Source of the DNA: Latrodectus hesperus
Lineage: Eukaryota > Arthropoda > Arachnida > Araneae > Theridiidae
Assembly (NCBI GenBank): GCA_037975125.1
Contig: CM075858.1
Coordinates: forward strand, 67,556,140 to 67,620,139
DNA: 64,000 nucleotides
Direction of reading: 5' to 3'
Below, piece after piece: positions 45,521 to 57,669 of the stretch. Position 1 is the stretch's first letter. Every line of letters begins with the position of its first letter. The translations under genes were made by a program, and so were the position numbers. Below the pieces are notes generated by a model. That model ran no database searches. It saw only the letters and a program-made list of their open reading frames with translations, and was not told the origin of the DNA.

Positions 45521-48507
45521 GAGTTGGTCTTAATATCTGCAAAAATTGGTCCATATTTAAGCCACTTTTTCTAAAATCCAATTTGTATGATAATCAACAC
45601 CCTGAAATCCTTTCACGAACTTTCTCTTTTAATCCAAAAGAATAAGATAATGCAGAAATGGGGGTAATGATCCAATTTTCATAAAACTTACATTTGCAAG
45701 TGATGTTACTTCTTGAAAGATAATGTGATATCAATTAAAATATGTGAGTTGTTCCAAGACTGCTAAACCAAATTTATCTCTCATTTCAAATTAGAGTTTA
45801 AATTAACCGCAGCGCCTATTTAGCATCTGGATTAGTTAACTGCAAAGGATAACTAAAAGAGAAAAAAGAAGAGAGAGAGAGATAAGTGTTATGCATCTCT
45901 TTTCGACTTAAGCTAAAGATTAAGAAGTGAAGAATCCCCTTATTTATTCTAATTTTCGAAGCCACATTAAAGCGATTTCTTTAACTCTTCATCCATTTTC
46001 GACATTAAGACGACTTAGAGGTATTTATTGCGTTAAATTTACATTTGAAAGATTATTTCCATAATGACTTTAATCATATATTCGATGAATTTTTTTCCCA
46101 TGTCTTAATTCATTTTTTTCCATGAATATTCTTACGATATTTCTCTTTTTAATTCGCTTCATTTATTTATTTATTTCATTTCTTTCCCATAAGTAATTAG
46201 ACCCTAGTCAGTGTTAAAAAGAGTGCAACATATTACGTAAAAAAATACTTGCAAAGGGAAAAGAAAAAGACATCGCTGTAAAATAAAATATCGAATTAAA
46301 AGGAAAAGAAATGGTGGAAAAAAAAAGATAACGGCGTGAAGGAGGAGGACTCAGTAATGAATCAAAAAGAGAAAAAAAAAATAATAGAGGTAAGATTTAA
46401 AATCTTCATATCGTTTCAGAAAGATAATCACGGTGTTTTGGAACCCATTCTTTCCTTTAATTTGGTCAAAAGGGAGTTAAGAAATGCTTTGCCCATACAG
46501 AAGGGTTGGTTGTATTAATTATTATTCAAAATCCGAGAGCCTTTTGGTCTGTATTCCAAAACTCATATGCGCTAATGAATATGCATTTAGAAAAGGGTTA
46601 CGGAAAAGGGAATAAAGCACTTTTAATTTAAACGAATGCACACTCATCCCAACAAAATACAGGGATGGGGGAAAAAAGTGAAAAAATTTGTTTGAAAAAT
46701 TAACCTAGAAAAATGGATACAAAAACTGGAGTGAATCCCTTTTCCCTTAAGAAGAAAAAAATGTAAAGCTAAAAGAGCAGGAGTAAAGAATGCTTAAAAC
46801 AAAACCTTAGAGCTTTATTCCTGATTGCTCTTTTAAGGTATTTTTCCATATTCATGTCGCATTTTAAATAGAGGGGAGAGAGAACTCTTGTCTTTATTTA
46901 CATCTTTTTTCCATGTGATGTCGACTGAATGTAGAATCATTTTGCTCATTTTTTTAGTATGAATGTTAACTCTTTTTTTTTTTTTGCTAACATATTTAAT
47001 TTGAGAATCAAACAAACGGCAGCAAGTTTCCATTTCCCTTAAAATAAAATGAGATTTAATCATTGACTTAATAAAGCGCCAATGCACTTTAAAAATACGT
47101 GATGAACACGTCATTTTATGGTTTACAATTCAGTTGTGGTGACGAGTTTTAGCATTTATAACCGTAGTATTTCGCAGCATATTGAAGTATGTCGCCAAAT
47201 ATTGCGACTTCAGATACTGAAAATGGTCTACAAGACAACATACAAGTACCCATTTTTTTAATGAATTTGTTTTGCTATAGATCATGATATAATTAATTTT
47301 AATGAAATTTCAATGAATTGTAATTTTGCTACTTGTTTAAATTCCGGTCGAACAGGCAAGTTGGCTGAAATATCAACAAATTTACACCAAATGGTCCATA
47401 TACTTATATATACTAAAGTAATACATAATGACTAGAAACTGTTTAACAGTTTATTTGCAACAACAATGAAACATTAAAGTACTTTGAATTCATTACTTTA
47501 AGAATAAAGACCAAAATATAGTTATTTAAATGAAAAACCTGAAAAAAAATCTATATCTTCGATAATTGTCCACTCTTTTCATAAAAATAAATCTGAATGC
47601 AGACAAAATATAAGAATCAGAACCCTCCTAGTAAGTTCTTTTTCTAGAGATACTTCTCGATTAGAACTAATTTTTTTTGGAAACAGAAAAGGTTTATTAA
47701 AGTAATAATTATGTGTTACATAGTTGTCTGTTGTCGGCGAAAAATCTTTACATAATGCCAATTTCTTAACATTACACATGGAATTTTATACACATACCGT
47801 AATTTTTTATGTAAGGAAGTAAACCAATGGACAAACCTTTTAATTTGTTGAATTTTATTTTTAAGGAGTGAATTCTTCCAATAAAGACATTAAAATGAAT
47901 AAATGAACATTTGGTTGTTGTTAAATTTATGTGCAAAAGAAAAATTATTTGCATTTTTTAATGTCTAAGAATTTTATAAGTGTCTATCTAAAATATTAAT
48001 TATTTCACATCCAATCAATTATATGTATTATTCTTAAAATTTTAAGCCATTGCTATGAGTTCAGTGTAAAAAATATTAATATTGGTGTAAGCAAGGCAAT
48101 AGTCTTACGATTCAAAAGACATTGTTTACAAATATTTCAATTATTAATTCAGAGTTCTATTAATTAATGAAATTTTTAAAAATTTAAATGGACCTTGCTG
48201 ATTTACACTAACCATAAAGTGAATGTTTTGCAGTGTCTTTCTCATTTTTCTTTTCTACGTTCTAATTGTCCATGTATTAATGCTGGAATCAATGAAAAAT
48301 GGCTTCTCAAACCGATGCTTTGCTCCTTATATAAGAAATCGTTTTATTAACAAAATTAACTTCGACAATATTCTCAGACATTTGATAGTGAACTTCGCCT
48401 TGTTTGCTGCCGCTCGAAGAATGTGATTTGAAGGGAGGCAGCAAATTTGTCAACAAGTCGGAATTACGACGCTCTCTCATTACGATGCGACGTGGATGAA
48501 ATCTATC

Positions 48508-48515
48508 TGACGTCA
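48508..48515. promoter_or_regulatory. Full CRE/ATF palindrome TGACGTCA
   Basis: Perfect 8-bp site in a mixed-composition stretch with two neighbouring CGACG words. It may be fortuitous. Confidence 0.25.
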
Positions 48516-49199
48516 TGGATATTTTAAACCAATGAGAATCATAATAAAGTGGCGTACTCAGGATCTCAACTGTAACGAAAGAAACAACCAATCTATGGTT
48601 TAAAAAAAATTGGACACAGTACCATGATCAATTTTTTTTATACATATTGCAATTATGTCATATTCTAACTTATAATTTCAATAAAAATATTTTTACAATT
48701 TGTCTTAAGGCTTTTAATTATATTAATTTTTATTCTTCATATTGTTTATATTTTATTTCCTCAACTATAAGAATTTTGTAGAAAAACATACCATATATTA
48801 ATAAACTCTCTATAACTGTATTAAATACAAAAACATTCTTAAGTATTAACTTAAGTACTTACTGTGCTTTGAAATTATATAACTTAATTTCCAAAGTAAC
48901 TTTTACATTGTCTAAAGAGTTACAGCTTGGAAACAGTTTTCAAAATATGCTTTTTAATTTATTTACATCAGTGAACTTGAATATTATATAAAATAATTCA
49001 CAAAAATAAATAATATAAATCTTAAATGGTTAATTTCTTCATTCATTTTCAATTAACATTTTATACTACATTGGCAATAATCTGATAGACATATATATTG
49101 TATTTATACTTCTTATCATTTTCATATGGAACATTGACATTGATTTTACAAGGAAAGCTCTTGGTTACTTCGTATCGCAGAACAGTATCTTCAGAGGGA

Positions 49200-49770
49200 C
49201 AAGGTTTGAAAGGTTTTTACTTTCTCCTTTTATGAACAAAATACCATTTATCTCTTTCAAGTTTAGCATCCGAACGAGGCAAAATCGAAAAGAGAAGACT
49301 CATGGACAAAAACAAATTGCAGGCGATGAAAAACAAAACAAGTGATAATTAACAAACAAGGATTTAGCGGGCGATATCTCCTCTTGACGCAGTGGTGCGA
49401 AAAGGAAGTTGCTTGAAAATCCTCCCATAATTTGTCTTTAAAAAGAAACACTCGCTGGTGCGGATTGACGTCTGAATTACCAACCTCATTGTTTAGGAAG
49501 GACTTTTGTAAAAAGACAACTGTGCCGAAATTGCATATCAAACGGCAGAACTTTAAAACAAAAGCTTCTCCCTCTTTCCCTTTTGCATCTTATCTTTCAC
49601 CTGCTTATCAATCGGAAATTACGCGGGCGACGAAGGGGATTGGGGATTTTCGGTGCAAGTCAAATTCCAATTTTTTCCCCAATTCCCTCACTAATTCAAA
49701 GGTGGTTTACAGTTGTTCTCATTACTGTCAGAACTCATTTATTCCGTAAATTAAATTGTAATTAGAGTTC
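49200..49770. other. Mixed-composition block in dac intron B-C
   Basis: Overlapping open frames on both strands (49263-49765) without family motifs. No repeat seen. Candidate regulatory sequence. Confidence 0.25.
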
Positions 49771-50510
49771 TAACCTGAAAGAATCGATATTGGAAAACAT
49801 TGTTTTAAGTATATTAATATTGATACTTTAATAAATAGAAAAGAACGTATATTGAATGTTTTCGGCGTTTAACATTTTTCTGAAAAAAAAAAAAACAATG
49901 TTTTTTCTGTTGCTACAGATTTTTCTATATTGTTATTAATGTTAGAAATATTCCTATATGTTACAAATTCCTTAATAAATTTATTTGTTTAATATTTTCC
50001 AGCATTTAGAGAATGAGAAAGTTTAATTAAATTTTTAAAGTTGAATTATACATGCTATTTCGATTAATTTGAACCACACAGTTTGCTGTTTTAATATTTT
50101 TATTTATTTAATTTACATTTATTTTTGATTTCGTAAACTAGCTCTTGGAAATCTTGTATGGTAAAAATCCATTCGCAATTTGTTCGAAGAATACTTGGCT
50201 GACTGAAAAGAACCACAAAATAAGATTTTTTCTCTTTTTTTTCAAAATTAATGAATTTTACAAATTAGCAGATAAATATCCCTCGCTGAAAGAGAACTTT
50301 ATGGAGAATTGTGTGACTAACCTTCTCACTTATCACTTTATGGAAACTTATTGAATGATAAATTGACTTCGTTCATTCAGCTTCTTATTTTCCTTATTTC
50401 TTTTACAAAAGTTCATTTATTTGCTATTTTTGATTGATTGGTTTTAAGTTTTCAGTCGCAGTCCTTAGAAACGTATTTTTAATCGTTTAGATGCGAAAAG
50501 TGATTCTTTT

Positions 50511-50546
50511 TTTCAAAGAATATTCACATTTCAAAGAATATTCACA
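50511..50546. repeat. 18-bp unit repeated twice in tandem
   Basis: Exact direct duplication of TTTCAAAGAATATTCACA. Confidence 0.95.
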
Positions 50547-51289
50547 AATGTCAAGGTTCGTAGATTTAAGTTCTGAATCCCTTATAAAATTGAAACTACT
50601 GTTCCGCAAACAATAATGGGATAAACAGCTGTAGTTGATTCTGTAAAACGAAATACTTCGGCTAAAAGTGATAAAAGAAACCATTTTAGTAAAAATTGCT
50701 TTATTATTTTACACTCAAATAAAGAAATTTCTTAAGTGCTCAAGTATATAATTATAGCATAATTTCTTTTTATTTTTAGTAAAATAGATTTTATGCATTT
50801 AATTCTCCTAAAAGTAAATTTCAGTAAAATAAATTTGAGTTAATTTGAGTAAAATAAATTTGATATTTGCTTGGAATACAGTGTCTCAGATTTGGTCTTC
50901 GTTATATTATGTTTTTTATTCATTTAATTCTCCTCCCATTCAAAATTTACACATAAGTAGGTTTCATACGTTATAACTCAAGCGCGCGCGCGATTATCAA
51001 TATTTTATAAATCATTTTTCATTTCACTGAACATTAAAATTTAAAAATCTGTAATCAATTGAAATGGATGCAAAAGACATTCTGATTCATAATTACTCAC
51101 TTTAATGATTAATTAACAATGAATTTATATATAAAATAAATATTAAATAATTCTTACATATTTAAGAGTACTTTTTTCGCTATTAACAATTATATTCAAT
51201 TAGTTTTGTATAATTTGTGAACACTATCAATTATTACTATTTTCATTTATAATCACTGTCAGTAAGATTAGAATCATTGTCAGAAGATC

Positions 51290-51750
51290 ACTGTCACTTT
51301 AACTTGAGGCGAAAACGTCGAGGACATTTAAGGGGAAAAGTGTCGGTAGGCCACTTTTCTCCTTAAGTGTCTTCGTCAATGCTCAATGAGAAAAGTGAAA
51401 AGGAGTGCGAAAAATACTCGCTTAAAATTACATTTGCAGAGATTTCATTAATCACCGGTCCTTTGGGGCAGGAAAAGGAGTGTTAAACCAAAGGACATTG
51501 TGGAAAGAGTTGTTTCATTAAAGGGGTATGCAAATGAGGAGGGCCTAAGAAGAGGGGACGCGTCGAACAAATGGGATAATGGCAGAAACATTTCGTTCTT
51601 CTTCGGATTTCCTGACTTCTCAACTCGGTATTTATCTTTTCTGCCCATCTTCTCTTTCTCCGCTGAGAATCGGGACGAAATGAAGGCACACTTCTTTTCG
51701 CGTCTCTTGAGGGACAAATAGGGAAAAGAAGACAATTTTCCCTATGATTC
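51290..51750. other. GC-enriched island in dac intron B-C
   Basis: Contains GAGGCGAAAACGTCGAGGAC and an inverted pair around 51330-51365 (AGGGGAAAAGTG ... CACTTTTCTCCTT). Both strands are open for about 90 codons with no family motif. Confidence 0.25.
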
Positions 51751-51974
51751 AATTAACTTTTCCCTTTTGTTTATATTTTTTAGCATTTATTTTATGTTTT
51801 CAAATATAACTGCGAAGCATATATTAAGTATAGCTGAAACCGTGCAATATTGTATTTGTTCCATATCAAAAAACATTTCGATAACAATTTGAATTGTCTG
51901 CAGTGACTTGGGTGGGGAAGGCACGATTGTCGTAAACAGAATATAGCGACATATATACCGACACATATGAAAAT

Positions 51975-52165
51975 CTCTGATGTTCGAGAATAGTGGCTGG
52001 GGCACGTAAAATAGGTCGTGGTTGGTCACAATGTCCTCCATGTGAAATGATATCTCAGGGTGGCAGGCCATGACTGGGATTCTTCTGCCTGGTTCCTGCT
52101 TTTAAATTATGAAAATCTAAGAATTATGAGGTTACCACTGGATGTCCGACTAACAAGATGGCATC
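51975..52165 (-). repeat. Dispersed repeat family 1, copy b
   Basis: Reverse-strand relative of 29690-29850 (GGCACGTAAAATAGGTCGTG, then GTCCTCCATGTGAAATGATA). It ends with CCACTGGATGTCC...AAGATG, also shared with copy c. Confidence 0.75.
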
Positions 52166-52531
52166 ATTTCTTCTTCTTGTAGAAGAAAAAAAAAACATTT
52201 CTTGAAAGAAACTTCAAAATGTAGTAAATCAAAATATTCCTTTGTACATCATAAACACCAACATTTATGGGGATCTGACATTGGTTTATTGTTCTAGAAA
52301 TGCATTTTTTTACAAGAATATTATTAACATTTTTTTAATAATATTGGTGATGATCAGATTGTGTTAGTATTTTGCAAAGGACTTCTAGATTTGTATCTGA
52401 AATCAGCATAAAATCATATTTTTTTTTACCAAATTGATAGTTTTATTTCTGATTTAAATAAAAATAGAGTGCAAACATACTGTAGCGCAAAATGCTAACA
52501 TATTCTTAAATTATTTTGAAAATATTTTTTA

Positions 52532-52555
52532 AAGTAACATTAAAAGAATATCTAG
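52532..52555. repeat. 24-bp direct repeat, copy 1 (left of dac exon C)
   Basis: Begins AAGTAACATTAAAAG and ends AATATCTAG. An identical 24-base copy lies at 53330-53353. The pair spans exon C. Confidence 0.95.
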
Positions 52556-52632
52556 ACCCTTAAGATTTTATATATCTGGTTATTATGTTTTAGCTTCCAT
52601 GATTTGGTGAATAAAGTCAAGTCCTATTTCAG

Positions 52633-52718
52633 GTTACGTGATGACCGAGTGGATGTCTCAGACGGAAAAGACAGAGTCTACTACGACGTCTCGAGAGGAA
52701 AAGACAACTACGTAAATG
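52633..52718 (+). CDS. dac: dachshund exon C, small charged exon
   Basis: 86-base exon (1 + 28 codons + 1) with acceptor TATTTCAG and donor GTGAGT. It encodes LRDDRVDVSDGKDRVYYD followed by VSRGKDNYVN, a strongly charged segment. I do not recognise it from vertebrate DACH. It is called because its splice sites and phases fit exons B and D exactly and its codons are G+C rich in an AT-rich background. Skipping it would change the frame (86 is not a multiple of 3), so it is constitutive or its skipping is disruptive. A 24-bp direct repeat flanks it (52532 and 53330), and related dispersed repeats lie on both sides. Confidence 0.8.
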
Positions 52719-52944
52719 GTGAGTGTGTCACATTTCGTGGTTCTTACTAAAATTAACCTTGATTTCATTCTTCCAAAGATAAAAGAACTTGTAATAATTT
52801 CCATAAATTTCTGTTCTATCATTTTTGAGCCAAATAATAAAGTTAAATTATTTTGCATCGCTCCATTATCCGTGAACGGATGTCTGATTTCCGTTTTAAT
52901 ATTGGTAAATGAAAATGCTTATGGTATATGAGGCATGAGAAAAA

Positions 52945-53085
52945 TGTGGTCGCATTGTCCTCCAAGTGAAATGATACCTCAAGAGGTCTTTTGTTTGGTC
53001 CTGGTTTCTAAATTATGAAGACCCACCTACTTTCAAGGCTACGATAGCACATCCACTGGATGTCCTACCAGATAAGATGCGATTA
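52945..53085 (-). repeat. Dispersed repeat family 1, copy c
   Basis: GTCCTCCAAGTGAAATGATA, TAAATTATGAAGA and CCACTGGATGTCC...AAGATG follow the same order as in copy b, 0.9 kb away in the same orientation. Copies b and c flank dac exon C. Confidence 0.75.
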
Positions 53086-53329
53086 TTGCCGTTCCTTGTG
53101 CCAAACGGTTGGACCTAATGGCTTAATCACCATTAGGTACCACTGATCTTACTAGCCTAGGCGTTTGAAATCAGCAAATAAAAAAACTTGAACAAAGAAA
53201 GTCGAAGATCTCTTAAGATAGATCATTGGCAGATACTCTAAATCTCATTATGGGATAATGGTAAGGTTCTATCTGTTGAATATCCGGAGATGGATGTTGC
53301 GTTTCTGCCTCATGCATGCACATAAACTG

Positions 53330-53353
53330 AAGTAACATTAAAAGAATATCTAG
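53330..53353. repeat. 24-bp direct repeat, copy 2 (right of dac exon C)
   Basis: Exact match to 52532-52555. The sequence beyond the 24 bases does not match. Confidence 0.95.
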
Positions 53354-54644
53354 TGAATATTAAAAGAACAGAAAAGAATATATAAATAAAGTAAGCGCTT
53401 GGGAGTTTTCTGGATTAAATCGCTTGTGACACATGATTACGGCGTAATCCTTATGAAAAATTCTTCCGGAAGGCAATTCACGTGGTAGTTATTAAAAATC
53501 CGTTCAACGACATGCGGCTGTTACGCTGCCCATTAGTCGGTGTCGAAGGAATTAGCAAGTAAAACCTAGTTCGTTAGTCTAACCAAAAGAAAAGCATGAT
53601 GAGCCCTACAATTTTAAATAATAGTTTAAAATTTATTGATTTCCCAAGTTAGAGAAGATAAGGAGTCTCAAAATATACCATCGAAAACTATTATTAATTG
53701 AAAGCGCTTCATCCAATTGCATTTGAAATCGAAAGCTGGAAATATTTTTGCCAAAAGTTTGTCTCTCTATGTCAGAGATCTTATATTGCCTACAAGCCAG
53801 AGAGTTCTGTAAGGAAAAAAAATCGAACGAAATTACAAACAAAAAATATGTGAGCTGGAAGATGGAATTAAAATATTTTTGAAAAGTTAAATGATTCTTG
53901 ATAGTATTTACCATGCAAGTAGGGCTTAGTCATATCAAAAACTATATATTATTGAAATCTTGACGAAGGATTTTGTCAAATGCTGAAAATTCTTTGGCAG
54001 TCTCTAGACCAGAATAGGAAAGGAGTTTTCACATTTATAATGTTGTGAATTCAGCTGGAGAAAATTCCAGTGAAGATAATGTTATTACATGGGTTCATTG
54101 TTTAAAGCAAACAAATAAAAACCACTGAGCTGACAGCAGTATGTTCAGCTGTCAATTGCAGTTAATTTTCCACCTTGTTAGTGGTTTTCATTGTTTTGGA
54201 ATCTATTTTAAGCAAAAAGCCCAAATTGAATAAGCCATTGTGTGGAAATGAGAGAAATCAAAACTTTTTCCTTTATAAATAAGAAACAATGTGAGAGTGA
54301 ATACCAGGATTGTTTTATTGCATGAGATTCTTAATTAACCGTTATGAAATGCTTTACGAAATGGTTTTCACAGCGTGTTCAGTTTACAAATCACAGGACA
54401 AGAAATATTCCATAGCCTCCCTCCAAAGCTTACTACGGCGTAGTAGAGGATTGCTTTCAATGAGCGAAAGTTTTTATGTTTAAATACAATATTTGTTGTA
54501 CAATAGAAAATGGACATTACATTACCGCTATCTGCATGTTCATCTATCACAGTGAGGAATTTGACTTCGCGTAGTGGACAAACCTAACGGTCTCGAATGC
54601 CATTATAAGATATTTTAGTATCCATTACGTATATATATTTATCG

Positions 54645-54840
54645 GGGTATTTTTCCTGGAAAATACACCGCATTCAATAGTCGCAAGGGAGGAAACCACG
54701 AAACTCCCAAGCATCCACCCTGATACCTGTTGAAGTCAGAAGCGCAACATCCATATGCCATTATACAATAGCGGCTAGAATCGTGCCCCAGACCTTATAC
54801 TCTGAAAAACGCTGTCTTGCCACTATTGTTTGATGAGCTC
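54645..54840 (-). mobile_element. tRNA-like SINE copy
   Basis: On the - strand, AGTGGCAAGACAGCG, TTTTTCAGAGTATAAGGTC and a decayed B box. The body word GTCGCAAGGGAGGAAACCAC is shared with 38365-38570. Confidence 0.6.
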
Positions 54841-56414
54841 CAGAGTGCATATTTAAGATATTTCTAGATTACGCTTCATTGGCTACGAAAAATCATTCTT
54901 GATAATTAAAACTCAGTGAATTTACAATGACTTATTAAATTCCTTCAACAGTTAGTCTACTGGCAACGAGTTACCTATCATTTCCAGCTTGAAAAACATG
55001 GCTTAGCAAAGCATTAAGGTAATATTTTCTCCGAGTATTCAATAGTGGCAATATAATTATTTGTTTTGAAATGTGTGTAATTGAATATATAATAAATGTA
55101 TATTGGAAGAATATCAACTCTCAGTATTATGTAAAATTCGATAAACTATGATCTATGATTGACTAAATAACTTGGTGAGAAACAATACCATTTTTTAATA
55201 TTTATTTATGATTAAATTTTAGTCGTTTTTATTTAAAATTTCGCAAATATTTATACATTTTTAGGATTAAAGCTCATTAACTTTAATACAGGGAATATCA
55301 AGAAAGGATTCAAAAGATATAGAACTGATTAGAAATATAATTTTTAATGATAAAACAGATTTAATAAAAATTTATTCTATTACCTCAATTTTCGATGTCT
55401 AATTCATAAATTCTCTGGATATGTAGAATGTTTATAACTTATAAATGATATCGAATAACTAATAAAATAATAATAAATAATATAATCGATAGTTATACAT
55501 AAGTTTTATGGCCCTTGTCAGTGTACTTATTCAGGGCACGGAAAATATGAAGACGATTGTAAATTTCATGCAAGGTACAGAAAAACATGTCAGAATACAC
55601 AGAGGTAATTGCGGCTGAAATCCTGGACATTAAATTATTAACATTCGACACTGTAAACAATATTCTTTACGAATTCCGAAAGGAAAAAGACCAGTGGCCT
55701 TGGTCTCCGAGGAATATGCCTACCTTGCCCACAATTCATCTTCCTGGAAAAATATCGTTCAAAAAACTACGAACTTTCGTATCCCAATATGTTTTATCAT
55801 TTCCAATTCCAGCCGATTAAAACGATTCAATTTGAGTGATTAAAACAAATGAAACGATAGTATATAGAGTCGAACGCAAAAAACAAAAGTGAACATAACA
55901 TTGTATTCGATTCTTGTCCAAAAACAAAAGAGAAATTACGATTAACGTACGCAGGCGATATTTACAAACGAATCGAAAAGAGAACCTTATATAACGGGCA
56001 GACGATATTTACAAAAGAATATTAAATAAGTAAAAAAATTTCTACGTCAGCGTTTAATATAAATGAAAATCTGAGTTATTCTAAACATAAATGCTATAAG
56101 TTTTTTTAAGTCTTTATTATTTTATGAACTATTAAACATCAAAAATGTGTCCAACGTTTTGTAGACTATCTGTATATACGCTTTGTTCTATTGTGGAAAA
56201 AATAAACACAATATTTATACTAATGTTTCAGATTGTTGAAAGAACAAAAATAAAATGAAATGTTAAATATTTTTTAAGTCTCTAATATTTCCATTGATGC
56301 TGCTATCAAAGCAAATTTTTTACTAAACAATGAATACAAATATTGTCATTAAATTAAAAACTCATTTTTCACGTCAAATAATTTTGTCGATAGTGAACAA
56401 ATAATTATTTACAG

Positions 56415-56591
56415 GCACTGGCAACAGCGGTCACAGCCCTGTCCTCAACCTCTCCCAGAACAGCAGTCGAGGGGGCGGTGGAGGGGTCGGCGGTGCCCTC
56501 CACAGCGGAGAGGGCAGTGGGAGTGAGGGACCTTACAACGATGGTGCAGACGACGATTATAGTGATGATGATGACGACGACAGAGATCAAG
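56415..56591 (+). CDS. dac: dachshund exon D, SPVLNLSQ / Gly-rich / acidic linker
   Basis: 177-base exon (2 + 58 codons + 1). It completes a Gly codon from exon C and encodes TGNSGHSPVLNLSQNSSR, then a Gly-rich run (GGGGGVGG), a Ser/Gly/Glu stretch and an acidic tract (ADDDYSDDDDDDRDQ). The HSPVLNLS motif is, as I recall it, shared by arthropod dac proteins. The acidic run is low-complexity and may vary in length between individuals. The donor (G|GTCTGA) is weaker than the other dac donors here, but it is the one that joins in frame to exon E with an Asp codon. An opposite-strand open frame over this exon is a shadow. Confidence 0.85.
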
Positions 56592-57453
56592 GTCTGATTT
56601 GTGAGGAGTTTTATTAATATAGTGTCATTTTTTTGGCAGTTTAAAGTCTGCAATTACGTTAGAACTAGATGATATTTTATATTGAAGTATGAAATGTTGA
56701 ATCCATATTTTAAAGTTACATATTTTATGTTAAAGTATGAAATGTTCAATCTATATTATAGCAGGATAACATTTTAAGTTAAAGTATGAATTGGTTTATA
56801 GATATTTCAAAGATAGATGATATTTTAAATTGATGTATAAAATACTCAAAATTTATACTTTAGAACTGAATGATATTTTAATGAAGTGATTTTTGAGACT
56901 GTGAAATTCTCAATATATCTCAAAATTATGCAGAATTTACTAATCATTTTAATGCTACATGATATTTTAAGCTGAAATATGGCATAAGTAATCATTATTC
57001 TAGTATTTTAATTATTTTAGAACTACTTAATGTTTTAGGTTTGTGTGTAGAATGTTTATTTGCCGTACACTTTCAAATGTTCATTATTTCATTTTTTATC
57101 AGAAAAAAAACTGGGAAATAATGTGCAGAACAGTATTTACATGACTGTAATTTAACAAGAAATTGTAAATGTGAGATGTTAACCTTAAATGCATATTAGA
57201 TAATTTTTATTAAATTTTTTAAAGACTATATAAATATTTTATGTTACCAGCATACCTTGTAATTATTCTAAGTTGAAAACAAACCTTTACTTTTTTATGA
57301 ATGTAATGAACCTATACATAATTTAAATTTTTTTATCTGATAATTACTTTCATACAATAATAAGCATTAAATTCGTTGCCAAGACACTGAGTATCATGCT
57401 ATACATGTAATGCAAACTCTTCGATTAAAATGTGTTGTTTTTGTGGGCTGCAG
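56592..57453 (+). other. dac: dac intron D-E (862 bp) with degenerate tandem repeat
   Basis: Shortest intron in the window, from GTCTGA to GGGCTGCAG. Much of its 5' half (about 56660-57010) is a decayed tandem array with a unit of about 50 bases, recognisable by repeated GATATTTTA, GAAGTATGAAAT and ATTTTAGAACT words. Confidence 0.8.
56660..57010. repeat. Degenerate tandem repeat, unit about 50 bp
   Basis: Successive words GATGATATTTTA, GAAGTATGAAATGTTGAA, then CATATTTTA, AAAGTATGAAATGTTCAA, then AACATTTTA, AAAGTATGAATTGG, then GATATTTTAAATTGATG. The copies become less alike towards the 3' side. Confidence 0.75.
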
Positions 57454-57669
57454 ACTTCAGTGACCACCCGGACGTGAGCAGCACGGCCAACGGCGAGCGA
57501 TTGGCCCCTAGTCAGATGTTTCCCTTCAGTCACCTGACCGTTGACGGAGGATCCCCCACTGGACAAGTGGTCTCCTCCATCGAGACCCTGCTCAGAAATA
57601 TCCAGGGCCTCCTAAAGGTGGCCGCGGACAACGCCAGGCAGCAGGAGCGACAAATTAATATCGAGAAAG
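57454..57669 (+). CDS. dac: dachshund exon E, start of the C-terminal DACH domain
   Basis: 216-base exon (2 + 71 codons + 1), acceptor GGGCTGCAG, donor GTAAGC. It begins DFSDHPDVSSTANGERL, continues through SQMFPFSHLTVDGG, and ends with SSIETLLRNIQGLLKVA followed by DNARQQERQINIEK. That last part corresponds to the highly conserved DACH-C motif (SSIETLLTNIQGLLKVA.DNAR.QE in vertebrate DACH), which starts a coiled coil used for protein interaction. This is the strongest gene-level identification in the window. The coiled coil is cut by the donor after IEK, so at least one more exon must follow to the right. Confidence 0.95.

Larger units (their letters stand above)
52719..56414 (+). other. dac: dac intron C-D (3.7 kb)
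   Basis: Runs from GTGAGT to TATTTACAG. It contains a dispersed-repeat copy (52945-53085), one half of a 24-bp direct repeat (53330), a SINE-like copy around 54650-54835, and a 77-codon open frame near 55587 of unknown status. No further dac exon is supported. Confidence 0.75.

Noticed and set aside
56405..56653. 82-codon frame on the - strand
   Set aside because: Shadow of dac exon D; + strand has fitting splice sites and phase.
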